The position numbers and the translations under genes are program-made. Under the pieces are notes generated by a model that was not told the DNA's origin, did no database searches, and saw nothing but the letters and a program-made list of their open reading frames with translations. A DNA stretch of 64,000 bases from Drosophila persimilis (taxonomy: Eukaryota; Arthropoda; Insecta; Diptera; Drosophilidae). Of the stretch, positions 46,501 to 58,132 are shown piece after piece. How positions within the stretch are numbered: the first letter of the stretch is position 1; each line of letters starts with the position of its first letter. The stretch is from positions 4,897,754 to 4,961,753 of the forward strand of contig NW_020825706.1 of the NCBI RefSeq assembly GCF_003286085.1. Direction: 5' to 3'.

Positions 46501-46852
46501 TCGGCTGTGTCCTTTTCCTAAGTTGTCTGTCCTCGGATGCTTCTTCGTTTTCTGATGGATCATCTATCGGATGTTTATGTGTGGGTTCCTCTTCGTTGAA
46601 TAGTGGAGCAACATGTTGGATCTCTCGTTTGAAAATCCCCTTTGCCGTTTTTACTTCCACTACTCGTACAAAATTGTTTTTGCCATGAAACAATCGAATG
46701 ATTCTTCCTGGTGGCCATTGTAATACTGGTGTATTGTCTTCCTTTAGTATTACTAATGTTCCTTCCTTAATGATAGCCGAAGACTTCCTCCACTTTTGAC
46801 GCTGTTGCAACTGCTGAAGATACTCATTGGACCATTGTGTCCAGAATGAGTG
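46501..46852 (-). pseudogene. BEL integrase C-terminal tail, truncated by copia
   Basis: Minus-strand codons with FWTQWSNEYLQQLQQRQKW, then KEGTLVILKEDN and GIFKREIQHVAPL, the usual C-terminal features of BEL integrases. The reading frame continues into the env signal peptide. Everything upstream (gag to integrase core) is missing because a copia LTR begins at 46853. The rest of pol would be expected on the far side of the nested insertions, beyond this window. Confidence 0.78.
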
Positions 46853-47102
46853 TGTTGGAATACGCCTATTCCCACATTCAAATAATAACATTAAATAATA
46901 TTATCGATATGTTAGGTATTATTATTATGAGTTAGTCTGGTCACACTTGAAGTGTCGATGCTCTCTCTTCTTTTGTGATCTCAAGTGTGTGGACCGGTGG
47001 TGCAGCAAAAAGTAATCAAGAAATACATAAATAATCTTTAAAGAAAAACATAACTTGGTACTGTCTTCCGTTTACTAATTGTCATAGCCAGTCTACCAAT
47101 AG
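46853..47102 (+). repeat. copia 5' LTR
   Basis: 250 bp. The first 48 bases recur with one change at 63953-64000. The end is defined by the adjoining copia primer site and lacks a perfect CA. Confidence 0.8.
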
Positions 47103-47119
47103 GTTATGGGCCCAGTCCA
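47103..47119 (+). other. copia primer binding site
   Basis: GGTTATGGGCCCAGTCC, the copia-type primer site, which pairs with an internal part of initiator tRNA-Met rather than its 3' end. It starts immediately after the LTR. Confidence 0.85.
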
Positions 47120-47234
47120 CGCCAATTTAAATAAATTAAATTAATAACAAATAGTTGTGAAATTAGTTCCGCGTGCGTTCTTGTGTAGTTTTTTTTTGTA
47201 GTGTGTGTGTGTATAATATATACATACATAGAAA

Positions 47235-48440
47235 ATGGAAAGAAATAAGCAACATATTAAGCCTTTTTGTGGCGAGAAATATTCTATATGGAAATTTAGA
47301 ATCAGAGCTTTGTTTGCTGAATTAGAGGTGCTCCAAGTAGTCGATAACATAATGCCTAACGAAGTAGATGATAATTGGAAAAAGGCAGAGCGCTGTGCGA
47401 AGAGCATTTTAATTCAATATTTAGGCGACGCATTTCTAAACTTCGCGGCAGGCGACATTTCGGCACGTGATATTCTGAAGAATTTAGACGCCATATATGA
47501 GCGTAGAAGCCTTGCGTCGCAATTAGCTGCACGTAAACGTTTAATAACACTCAAACTCTCAAGTGAAATGACACTTTCGAGTCATTTTGTTATTTTTGAT
47601 GAAACAGTGAGTGAGTTGTTAGGGGCGGGCGCTAAAATGGATGAGATGGACAAAGTGGCACATTTGCAACAGACTCTACCTTCAACCTATAATGGAGTCA
47701 TCACGGCAATCGAAACTTTGTCAGATGAAACTCTATCATTAGCATTTGTAAAAAATAAATTGTTCGACTACGAGACCAAATTAAGAAATGAAAGTACTGA
47801 TACAAGTAGTAAAGTCATGAAGGCAGTTGTAAGAAATAATAACAATTTTAATAATCGTAAAACGTTTGGATCTAGAAACACACGGCAAAAGATATTATTT
47901 AAGGGAAAAGCTAGAAGTAATATTAAATGCCATCACTGTGGCAAAGACTGTTACCAGTTTATAAGGTTAAATCAAAACAAAGAAAATTATAAACATAATA
48001 AACAAGCTCAGCTTGCAGCATCGGGCCACGGGTGAAAAAGAGTGATCAAATAAATAATGAACTCGGTTTTATACTCGATTCTGGTGCAACGGATCATTTG
48101 ATCAATGATGACTCGCTGTACGCCGATTGCATCGAATTGGAGCAGCCAATTAAAATCGCTGTGGCAAAAGAAGGCGAGTTTTTATATGCCACTAAGCGTG
48201 GAATTGTGCGGCTGCACAATGGACACAATATCACACTGGAGGATGTGCTCTACTGCAAGGAGGCAGCAGGAAACCTCATGTCTGTCAAGCGTCTGCAACA
48301 GGCAGGGATGTCAATTAAGTTTGACTGTGGTGGTGTCTCCATATCAAAAAATGGAGTAATTGTTGTTAAACATACAGGTATGTTGGATATACCTGTAGTC
48401 AAATTCCAGTTATATAAAACGACCCTTGTTTGTAATACAT
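47235..48440 (+). pseudogene. copia gag and protease, deleted
   Basis: ATG at 47235 starts Gag (IKPFCGEKYSIWKFRIRALF), open to the stop at 48033-48035. The zinc knuckle reads CHHCGKDC and lacks its middle residues, so a deletion removed the Gly-His part and shifted the frame. The protease follows in another frame from about 48044 (FILDSGATDHLIND, catalytic D in DSG) to about 48415. About 75 codons between protease and integrase, holding the RLWHERFGH-type zinc motif, are deleted at 48417. It cannot produce normal copia virus-like particles. Confidence 0.85.
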
Positions 48441-50138
48441 TCAGATGTATATGGCCCCATTAAACCAGTTACACTAGACGATAAAAATTATTTTGTGATC
48501 TTCGTAGATCAATTTACACATTATTGTGTAACCTATTTGTTAAAATATAAATCAGATGTATTCAATGTATTTAAAGATTTTGTAGCAAAGAGCGAGGCTC
48601 ATTTTAATTTCAAGATTGTCAATTTTTACATTGACAACGGTAAAGAATACTTGTCGAATGAAATGCGTGAGTTCTGCGTTAATAAAGGAATAAGTTATCA
48701 TTTGACAGTGCCACATACACCTCAGTTGAATGGTGTTTCGGAGCGAATGATAAGAACCATTACAGAGAAAGCTCGTGCTATGGTAAATGGTGCAAAATTA
48801 GACAAAAGTTTTTGGGGTGAAGCTGTGCTAACTGCAACATATCTAATCAACAGAATTCCAAGCAAAGCACTTGGTGATTGTAAAATGACCCCATATGAGC
48901 TGTGGCACAATAGAAAGCCCAATTTAAAATTTTTAAGAGTGTTCGGTTCAACCGTCTATGTGCACAACAAAATTAAAAAAGGTAAATTTGATGAAAAATC
49001 ATTCAAAGCTATCGTGATAGGGTATGAACAAAATGGACTCAAATTGTGGGATGTCATTAAAGGAAAAGTTATTGTTGCAAGAGATGTTGTCGTAGACGAG
49101 ACTAATATGCTTTATTCTAGAGAAGTAAAATTTGAAACAGATTTCCCGAAAGAGAGTAAGGAAAGAAGTCAACAAGAATTCCTGAATGAGAGTATGGAAT
49201 CTGATCAGTTTAATTTCCCGAATGATAGTACGGAATGTGGAATCCTGAATGAGAGTAAGGAATGTGATCAGTTTTATCCCCCAAATGATAGTACGGAATG
49301 TGGAATCCTGAATGAGAGTAAGGAATGTGATCAGTTTTATCTCCCGAATGATAGTACGGAATGTGGAATCCTGAATGAGAGTAAGGAATGTGATCAGTTT
49401 AATTTCCCGAATGAAAGTACGGAATGTGAAATCCTGAATGAAAGTAAGGAATGCGAAAAGCTGAATTTTCCGAATGAAAGTAGGAAAAGAAAAACTGATT
49501 TCCTGAATGATAGTAAGGAATTATATATCCCGAATGAGAGTAAGGATTGTGAAAAAGCTGATCAGCCAGATAATTGTCGTGAAGAAAATAAGGAAACTAA
49601 TATAATTAGTAGAAAAAGTGAGAGGTTAAAGTCTAAGCCGAAGGTGTCTTATAAAGAACATAATAAAAGCTTTAACAAATTTATATTAAATGCCCATATA
49701 ATGTTTGATGAAGTTCCAAATTCTTTTGATGAAATAAATTTTAGGAATGATAAATCTGATTGGGAGGAGGCAATAAATACAGAGTTAAATGCCCATGAAA
49801 TTAATAACACCTGGACAATTATAAAGAAGCCAGAAAACAAAAATATTGTAGACAGTAGATGGGTATTTTCCATTAAATATAATGAACTAGGAGTCCCAAT
49901 AAAATACAAAACTAGACTGGTTGCAAGAGGATTTACTCAAAAGTACCAAGTAGACTATGAAGAAACATTTGCTCCCGTTGCTAGAATTGCCAGTTTTAGG
50001 TTCGTACTATCATTGGCAGTCCAGTTTAATTTGAAAGTCCATCAGATGGATGTTAAAACAGCTTTCCTCAATGGTACATTAAGTGAGGAGATATATATGC
50101 GGCCTCCTCAGGGCGTATTATGCGGTGCCGGGCATGTA
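48426..50138 (+). pseudogene. copia integrase and RT start, cut by errantivirus insertion
   Basis: Open frame with the integrase core acidic residues in HSDVYGP, YIDNGKEY and NGVSERMIRT, so D, D and E are all present. The acidic linker contains tandem repeats. The RT N-terminus (NNTWTIIKKP, DSRWVFSIKYN, ARGFTQKYQVDYEETFAPVA) ends within the block after YMRPPQG, where the LTR of the next element starts at 50139. The YVDD active site and RNase H are missing. Confidence 0.88.
49200..49470 (+). repeat. 63-bp tandem repeats in the copia integrase-RT linker
   Basis: Four imperfect copies of a 21-codon unit, NDSTECGILNESKECDQFYL-like, keeping frame. D. melanogaster copia also has repeats in this linker, but with a different unit as I remember it, so the repeat number and sequence evolve fast. 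Confidence 0.85.
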
Positions 50139-50670
50139 AGTTAACGTACCCAATTCTATTGAGCTCTTATACGAGTTGTAAACAATCTTTGGCTTTCCAA
50201 AACGAAAACAATTTCAATCTTGGGCCTCCGCCTAATTGATTTCTAAGATGTACAATCTCAAGCGCCCCCGCCGCAATTCCAATCTTTGACACTCGCCTAA
50301 ATGGAAAACCAATGTTTGCCCACACCCGGCTTCTCATAAACAATCTCACTCCCGGCTTTCTGCAGATCCTGCACTTTAGGCATTTTACAGTTCTCTCTTT
50401 GGATGACGAAATCCAATACTCGGGATGGCGAAATCAATTTAAATGTTTATAGAAAAACTATTCCCGAAAGGGATCAACGATGCAAAGATCAGAAAGCTCA
50501 AGTCAGTCTTGATCCAGCAGCGACACCGCAAAGTCTAGCTAAAAATTAAGATCGCGCAATCCCTTTGCCCGGAATTCCTTTGTGACCCTCTACTTAAATC
50601 TATATCAGTGAAGTTCGAAGTAAAATAAAAACTTTTTAAAAACACAATCCGCTACCGCAGTTATTTAATT
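50139..50670 (+). repeat. 5' LTR of gypsy-type errantivirus
   Basis: Starts AGTTAAC and ends TTTAATT, the typical AGT...ATT termini of errantiviruses. Poly(A) signal AATAAA at 50624-50629. It is followed directly by a tRNA-Lys primer site. 532 bp. It is inserted into copia RT after CATGTA. The 3' LTR is not in the window. Confidence 0.82.
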
Positions 50671-50688
50671 GGCGCCCAACGTGGGGCG
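50670..50688 (+). other. Primer binding site, tRNA-Lys type
   Basis: TGGCGCCCAACGTGGGGCG overlaps the last T of the LTR. This is a lysine-tRNA primer site. Confidence 0.85.
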
Positions 50689-51262
50689 ACGTTGTATAAA
50701 AAGCACCGAATGATAAAAGTGTTGCGTCGTGCCGAAACCCGAAGGACAATTAATTAATGGAATAAATCCTTCAAATTTAAAAACGCGGAGTGACTGTGTG
50801 ATATAAGATAAAAAAAAGTGAGATAAAAAGGAAACAAACCGGAGCTTAGGGTGTGCAAAAATAAATACAATATACAATACAAATACAAATACAAATACAA
50901 TGCAAAATACAAATAAATACAAAAGCTAATCAAGACAATTCATAAATACAAAAAAACCAAAAAAACCCAAAGTTTTTAAACAAAACCAACCAAACCAAAA
51001 CACAAAGAAAGTGAAACTATCAGCGAAACCAAAGAAGGAAGACCCCCAGAAGACCCAGTTAAACAAAGAAATTTAAGAAGGAAGACCCATTCAAAGACCT
51101 GTCAGCCAAATCAAGAAGGAAGACCTGTTCGAAGATCTGTCAGCCAAACTAAGAAGGACGACTCCTACCGGATAGTTCGTGAGCAAAAGTTGTATTAATA
51201 AATATATAAGTTCAATTAGGTTATATTAGATTATAAAAACTAACATATAAGAAAAATTAAAG
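50689..51262 (+). other. Errantivirus leader with short tandem repeats
   Basis: A-rich untranslated leader. ACAAATACAAATA repeats at about 50870-50925, and three diverged copies of a roughly 40-bp unit (AAGAAGGAAGACC...CTGTCAGCCAAA) at about 51040-51160. No ORF. Confidence 0.7.
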
Positions 51263-52506
51263 GTGGATCAATTAACTTTAGATTTTGAAAAACTAAAAAT
51301 GATTAACTCTCAAACAAGGACCGATCTCACTGCAGATCTGGTCAAACAATTGATAGCACTTCAAATTTCACAAGTAAAAGAGCAAATTGTAAATTTAAAA
51401 CAACAAATAGAAACTAAATCCGATCAGGTATCAGATTATCAGGCAGAAACAATAGACGAGACAATAAAAGATGACACCACATTAAAGGTAATAGAATCCC
51501 TACCAATTTTCAATGGTGGATTAAACCAATATGTAGGATGGAGGGAAGCTGCAGAAACTGCAGTGAAGTTATATAAGAAAGGAAGTAAGCAATATTATAT
51601 TGCATTAACAATTTTGAGAAACTAAATAACAGGACCAGCACATGACGCACTGACCAACCACGGGACAGTTTTAAATTTTGATGCCATACTTTCACGACTT
51701 GACTTTGTTTACAGTGACAAGAGACCAATTTACATAATAGAACAGGAGTTAAGCGTTCTCCGACAAGGGAACCTTTCAATTATAGATTTCTATAACGAAG
51801 TTAACAAGAAAATGACCTTGTTAATAAATAAGACAATAATGACTCACGGAAAGGACAGTGAAATCACCAAAGAATCAAATAAAAAATTAGAGACAATGCC
51901 TTACGCATTTTTGTCACTGGCCTAAACGGCGGCATTGCTGAAATCCTATTTTCATTGAATCCCCCAGATTTACCGAATGCCTTGGCAAAGGTACAGGAAT
52001 TGCAATCTAATAACATTCGGGCCCAATTTGCCTACCAATTCAGCGGCCCCAGAAATTCAGGGAATAATAATTACAATACCTTAAGATTCAACCAACGACA
52101 ACCTAGGACTAATAGTTCACCATTCGACCAAAAAAGGGATTTTCAGAGGAATAACATGTCTTGGGGACAACCCTATTTCTTGGGTAATAGACAACAAAAT
52201 CAGGCCCCAGAACCAATGGATGTAGACGAATCGATACAAATTCGGAACCGACAGAACAGCAATCAATTCAGGGGAAATAATAATAATAGAAATTATCGGG
52301 AGAATACTAACGGTTATTATAGGAGAAATAATAACAATTATAACCAAGCTCAGCATTTTAGGGCAAACGTAGTACCGAATAATCAGTCCAACGACAATCA
52401 AGCGCAGAAACGAAAGCCAAACGAAATGTCGGAACAACCGGCTAATAAAGCAATGAGGATAAATAACATTGAGGAGGATCATTTTTTAGATCAGCCCCCG
52501 AAGTAG
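51263..52506 (+). pseudogene. Errantivirus gag, broken
   Basis: Gag begins at GTG 51263 (an ATG is expected; none is in frame nearby upstream) with a coiled-coil-rich N-terminus, then LPIFNGGLNQYVGWREAAE. An in-frame TAA at 51623-51625 is followed by further gag sequence, then a frameshift near 51897. The Asn/Gln-rich C-terminus continues in another frame to 52506 and has no zinc knuckle, as is usual for errantivirus Gag. Not translatable as one protein. Confidence 0.82.
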
Positions 52507-52534
52507 GTCTGCCCTACTTAAAAAGAGTAGATAA

Positions 52535-53640
52535 ACGAGGGGGAACGTTGTGAGTTGCTGCGGACACCGCAACTCTAAGGTTATACCCGATACTAAGTCA
52601 GTATGGCTCTCCTCCGGCAGACGCCGCTAATATTTAACGACACGACAAAGAGTGCGTGCGAGAGAGACAGAAAATCAGTCTGAGCGTGACGTCGGGCGCT
52701 GCGTAGCCACTGCAAATTGATTTGTTCCTTTTGGCTAAAAAAATGGTCTGATCTGATCCAGATTCAGCAATCTAATAGATATGGTCATTATCTATGATTC
52801 TGCGTTTTTAGTTTTCTCAAATCTGCAATATTGTGGATGCAACAGATTTTCGTCCTTTGTGGGGGCGGATGGGGGTGGGGCGAAATTCTGAGATATACGT
52901 TTTATAGTGACATCTTAAAGGAGTGTGTGCACCAAATTTGGTTACTCTAGCCTTAATAGTCTCTGAGATTTGTGGTTGCCTCAGATTTTCGACCTTTGCG
53001 GGGGCGGAAGGGGGTGTGGCGAAATTTGGACATGAAACGGTCAAGGTCCGATATCACAGGAGTGTGGATACCAAATTTGGTTGCTCTAGCTTTTATAGGT
53101 TCTGAGATCCTTGAACTCATATTTTGCAATTGGCAAAACCGACCATGAAACCTGTGTGTTAGAGTGAGACAGAGCGAGAAAGAGTGAAATTGTTTTCGTG
53201 ATTCTGGCTGTAATAATTATACAATCTGGTTCAGATTTTGCACTCTAGAAGATATAGTCATCTTCTACGATTTTGCGTTTTTAGTTTTCTCGTATCGTCG
53301 AAATTGTGGATGCCACAGATTTTCGCCCTTTGTGGGGGCGGAAGTGGGCGGGGCAAAGTTTTGAAATATTTTTGGAGCAGTGACATATCACAGAAGTCTG
53401 GATCCAAAACATCGTTGCTCTAGCTCTTATAGTCTTTGAGCATTAGGCGCTGAAGGGGACGGACAGACGGACAGACGGACGGACGGACAGACAGACAGGG
53501 CTCAATCGACTCGGCTATTGATGCTGATCAAGAATATATATACTTTATAGGGTCGGAAACGATTCCTTCTGGACGTTACACACATCCACTTTTACCACAA
53601 ATCTAATATACCCCAATACTCATTTTGAGTATCGGGTATA
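52535..53640 (+). mobile_element. DINE-1/ISY-like Helitron, copy h, inside the errantivirus
   Basis: Complete 1106-bp copy with both ends. It separates gag from protease of the errantivirus. GAGAGAGACAGA at about 52663. It resembles copy c in its central blocks. The flanks (GTAGATAA and AAAAATAAAC) show no long target duplication, as expected for Helitrons. Confidence 0.87.
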
Positions 53641-55390
53641 AAAAATAAACAGAGAATTAAAAGTTTTTATAGATACGGGAGCAACTTCCTGTTATATAAA
53701 AAAAGGAATTTACGAAAATAAAAAAGAACTATCAATTTATAAGAAAGTTGCTACAGTGAATGGGTTTTCAATAATTAAATATTTCCATAATATAACTATT
53801 TTCAACACAAAACAAGTGTTTTATGAAATAGATGGAATGGAGGCAGATTTACTAATAGGATTTAACCTATTAAAGAAAATCGGAGCTGTTATTGATACAG
53901 GAAAGGGGACTTTAAGTTATAAAGACAATGAGGAGAAACTAATATATGACGAGGTCCTTTTTTTAAACAAATTAACCTTTATAGAAGGAAAAACCATCCT
54001 TCCGTTGAAGGAATATATAATAAAAAAATATTTTGAAGAAGAAAAAGAAATGAAAAGTGATTCAGTAAAGGTAGAAGGAAGTTTATATAGCTTGGGATCA
54101 AAAAATCCTGAGCACGCCGACGAAGAATTATCCGTCAATAGTTTGGGATTCAAATATCCTGAACCCGCCGTCGTTGAATTATCCGACATCCAAAGTTTTA
54201 ATAGTTTGGGATTAAAGAATCCTGAACACGCCGTCGTTGAATTATCCGACAATGAAAAATTTAAAAGTTTGGGATGCAAAAATCCTGAACGCGCCGTCGT
54301 AGAAATATCCAACATTCAAAATTATGCAAATTCTGAATTGAAAAAAATGAAATTGTATAACACAATAACCTACAAAGAGGACAATTTAGAGAATCTCAGA
54401 GAGAAAATGGTATCTATCATCGAAGAAGACCATGCCAATATAAATTTACAGTTACCGTTCAGAACGGATATAAAAGGAGAGATTAACACTGAACATGATA
54501 GACCGGTATATGGCAAGCAGTATCCATACGCTTATTCGGTTAACGATTTCGTTAATAACGAAATAAGTAAAATGTTAGATGAAGGTATAATCAGACCTAG
54601 TAAAAGCCCATATAATTCACCGGCAATAGTAGTACCAAAGAAGGGAGTAAATGAGGACGGAACTCCTAAACATAGATTAGTAATAGACTTTAAGAAACTT
54701 AATGAAAACACCATACCGGATAGATACCCTATGCTAGATCCTTCAGTAATCCTTGCCAATTTAGGTAAGGCAAAGTATTTCTCGGCCATTGATTTAGAGT
54801 CAGGTTTCTATCAGATTTTAATGAGGGAATCGGATATTGAAAAAACATCTTTTTCCATGAATAACGGCAAATATGAATTTCTACGAATGCCTATGGGATT
54901 GACGAACGCTCCCAGAATTTTCCAAAGGGCAATGGACGATATACTTAGAGAACAAGTTGGGAAAACTTGTCACGTTTATATGGACGATATAATAATATTT
55001 TCAAAAACTATAGAACAACATTATAAAGATCTAATTCATATAATACAGATATTGCAAAACGCTAACATGAAAATTTCCCTAGAAAAGTCTAAATTCTTTC
55101 AATTGGAAACCAAATTTCTGGGATACATTGTTTCCCAAAATATCATTAAAACAGATCCAGACAAAATCTCCACAATACAAAACTATCCAATTCCTAAAAA
55201 TATCAGAGAGCTACGTAGCTTCTTAGGACTAACAGGGTATTACAGAAAATTTGTCCGAAATTATGCTACAATTGCCAAACCATTAACAAAATATCTGAGT
55301 GGAGTAAATGGGAAAGTTTCACGAAGGGCATCCAAGAAAACATTAATACAGCTGGATGAACCAGCAATTGGAGCATTTAATAATTTAAAG
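53641..55390 (+). pseudogene. Errantivirus protease and reverse transcriptase
   Basis: Protease motif VFIDTGATS at about 53670-53695 and LLIGFNLL at about 53850. A spacer with four imperfect repeats of about 26 codons follows (54090-54330). RT has VPKKG, FSAIDLESGFYQ and the YMDD active site (about 54979), and ends in SFLGLTGYYRKFVRNYA. The frame is open from at least 53756 to the target site at 55390, but a BEL element inserted at 55396 separates RT from RNase H. A GEY-free N-terminal region suggests the 17.6/297-like branch. Upstream it is severed from gag by Helitron copy h. Confidence 0.85.
54090..54330 (+). repeat. In-frame repeats between protease and RT
   Basis: Four degenerate units with the core SLG.KNPE.AVVELSD. 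Unit length is about 17-26 codons, and the frame is kept. Confidence 0.8.
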
Positions 55391-55395
55391 GACAG

Positions 55396-55870
55396 TGTTG
55401 AGACAACGAGCTTTTTCGCTGACTATGATTGTTCAATAATTACACAAATTATTAATTTCCGAAAACGTTATAAATTTTATTATAGGTATTTTGTGTGTTG
55501 AGGGTGGCCGAAGATGCCAGAGCCTTTTACAATAGTATTAGAGTGACACACTTGGATGAGGCAAGCGAGCCGATCTCGAGCCAAAGTAATAGATTGGGGA
55601 CAAAAGGGTCTGTTCTCCAACTATATCAAGCGGTAACTGCTAGAGCAGGCGCAGCTGCTGACGGCTTAGCGACGGCATAGGAAAGAAAAGATAACAAGAG
55701 CGAGCATAGATAAGAATAGATGATTAAATGAGAGCATGTTGCTGAGCGAGCATAGATAAAGCTACGCTTACGTTACGTTTGTTTAGTATAATGACCAAAA
55801 TAGAAAAGAAAGTGAATTGATAGGCAATAAAACAATGGTATAAAATTTACACTCGGGCTTCGCCCGAACA
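55396..55870 (-). repeat. 3' LTR of the young BEL element
   Basis: 475 bp, same length as 61318-61792. Differences seen at about 55442 (TTACA against TTTCA) and about 55770 (GTTTG against GTTAG). The pol ORF stop falls just inside it. Confidence 0.92.
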
Positions 55871-58132
55871 TACTCCCCCCGTGGAAGGATCCATGCCTTT
55901 CACCTCATCTCGTAGAGGCAATAGACATAGTTTTGCAAGTGCTCTTCGGCTAACACCTGTAGCCATCCTGATCAAGGCGACTCGAGATACGCCATCAGCT
56001 CCTGGGATGAGCTCGAGGATTCTCGCTAGAGGCCACTTCAGAGGAGGGAAGTTCTCGTCCTTAACAAGAACGACATCATTGACGTGAAGCTCAGGATTCC
56101 GGGTGCGCCACTTCGTTCTTTCTTGAAGACTGGTTAAATACGATTGGCGCCAGCGAGACCAAAAGATTTGCTGAAGCTGTGTGACCTTCTGCCAACGGTC
56201 CAAGCGATCGACGTTTAAATGAACCAAGTCAGGCTCCAAGAAGGTTGTGATAGGGGCGCCAACTAGAAAATGGCTGGGCGTGAGTACATCGAGATCTGCA
56301 GGGTTCTCTGAAAGAGGAAACAATGGCCTTGAATTAATGATTGCACAGATATTGCACGCGAGAGTGCGCAGCTCATCAAATCCAAGAAGCGAGGATCCGA
56401 GGGCACGTCGAAGATGATGCTTAGCAAGCTTGACTGACGCCTCCCACAATCCTCCAAAATGTGGCGATCTAGGAGGAATGAAACGCCAATCGATGCAATC
56501 GTTGAGAAAAGCTTGATGCACGGCTTCTTGATGACTGTCGCTTAGGAATAGCGACTTAAGTTCCGCCAGTTCGTTCCGCGCTCCAACAAAATTTGTGGCA
56601 TTATCTGACCAAATACGAATCGGTCTTCCACGGGTGCAAATGAAACGGCGAAGAGCAGAGAGGAACGCAGATGTTGTAAGATCCTTCACAAGCTCGATGT
56701 GAACCGCCTTGGTGGAGAAGCATATAAAAATGCTCATGTAGCACTTTAGTGGGGGCCGGTTTCGAACTTCTGATTTATACAGGAACGGACCGCAATAGTC
56801 CACGCCGGTAACTAAAAATGCACGAGATTCGCTGACTCTGTCCACCGGAAGATCTGCCATTATTTGCTCGAGAGTTCGAGGCTTCACTCTAAAGCATCTG
56901 ACACACTTTTGGATTACGTGTGCTACGGTCTTTCGGCCACCGATTGGCCAGTACGTTTGACGAATGATGGCTAATAGCGACTGGGGTCCAGCGTGAAGGT
57001 GCTTTTCGTGTAAGTGCCGTATCAGAGCAGAAGTGATGGAATGATTCTTGGGCAATATTATGGGATGCCGTGCTTCAAAGTCCAAGGTAGAGTTTTTAAG
57101 ACGCCCTCCAACTCGAAGCAAACCGCAATCATCTAAAAATGGCGAAAGAGAGGCGATCGAGCTTGAAGCCTTGATGTCCTTTCGCGTTTCCAGGGCTCTT
57201 ATTTCAGTGGATAGACGAGATTGTTGAGTAAGACGAATAAGCAGTTCGGTTCCCAAACGCAAGTCCTCCACAGTTATTCCAGACTTTCGTCGATGAATGA
57301 ATTTGCATACATACGCAAAAATTCGTTGCATTTTGGGGAAGGAATTTACAAACTTTGATTCTTCCACCAAATATCTTGACGCGCAGTTTGTAATTAGTAT
57401 GGTTTTTCGTGCCTCCAAAACCGGCTCTGGAAGAGCAGGTGTACTTGGCCATTGATCCTTACTGGCTGTCAAGTATGTAGGTCCATACTTCCAAAGATGA
57501 GAATTGATGAGCTCAGCTGGTAATGATCCTCGAGAAAGCATATCGGCAGGGTTTAGATCAGTTGGCACGTGCAGCCAAGACATTCCAGATGTGAGTTCCT
57601 GAATAACAGAAAGTCTATTAGCGACAAATACATTGAAGTTGGATGGTTGATTCTTGATCCAAGCCAAAACGACTGTGGAGTCACACCAGCAATAATAAGA
57701 GCACTTGAAGTTCATCAAAGACACTTCATGCATAAGCTGAGCGAGTAGCGCTGCACCACATAATTCCAACTTGGGTATTGTGATAGTCTTCAGTGGCGCT
57801 ACACGAGATCTGGAAGATAGAAGATTTGCCTTGACTCCATTGTCGCCTTGCGAAACAGCGTAGATGCAAGCTCCATAGGCACTCATGCTGGCATCACAAA
57901 ATCCATGCATTTCAAGGTTGCTGCTTCGAAGGAAAGATAGGCGCGGGAAAGAAATTTGTTGCATAGAGTCAAACTGCTGAATAAAGTTGATCCAAGTTGT
58001 GCGTAAGGAGACTGGCAGACTTTCATCCCAATGAAGCTTTTCTTTCCACAGCTGCTGTAGAAATATTTTTGCTTTAGTAATAACTGGCCCTATAAGTCCG
58101 AGTGGATCATAAAATCGTGCAATAGTTGACAA
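55847..58132 (-). pseudogene. BEL RNase H-like region and integrase (young element)
   Basis: 761 codons on the minus strand. FYDPLGLIGPV begins the region after RT, then FCDAS and WCDSTV (RNase H-like acidic motifs). A zinc H-H-C-C with CVRCFRVK follows, then the integrase core with all three catalytic residues, in VDYCGPF, WSDNATNFVG and HFGGLWEASV, and the C-terminal region FPPLKWPLARI. It is in a different frame from the RT part, overlapping it at 58090-58132, so a frameshift separates them. Compared with the array integrases it keeps the glutamate motif, which makes it a useful in-window reference. Confidence 0.87.

Larger units (their letters stand above)
46853..50138 (+). mobile_element. 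copia: copia element, 5' part, deleted and interrupted
   Basis: 5' LTR 46853-47102 (TGTTGGAATA start), a copia-type internal primer site GGTTATGGGCCCAGTCC at 47103-47119, leader, gag from 47235, protease, integrase and the start of RT. It is cut at 50138, inside RT, by an errantivirus LTR. Protein similarity to Drosophila copia is high throughout. Internal deletions remove part of the gag knuckle and the integrase zinc domain. The flanking GAGTG (46848-46852) would be one half of the target duplication. Confidence 0.88.
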
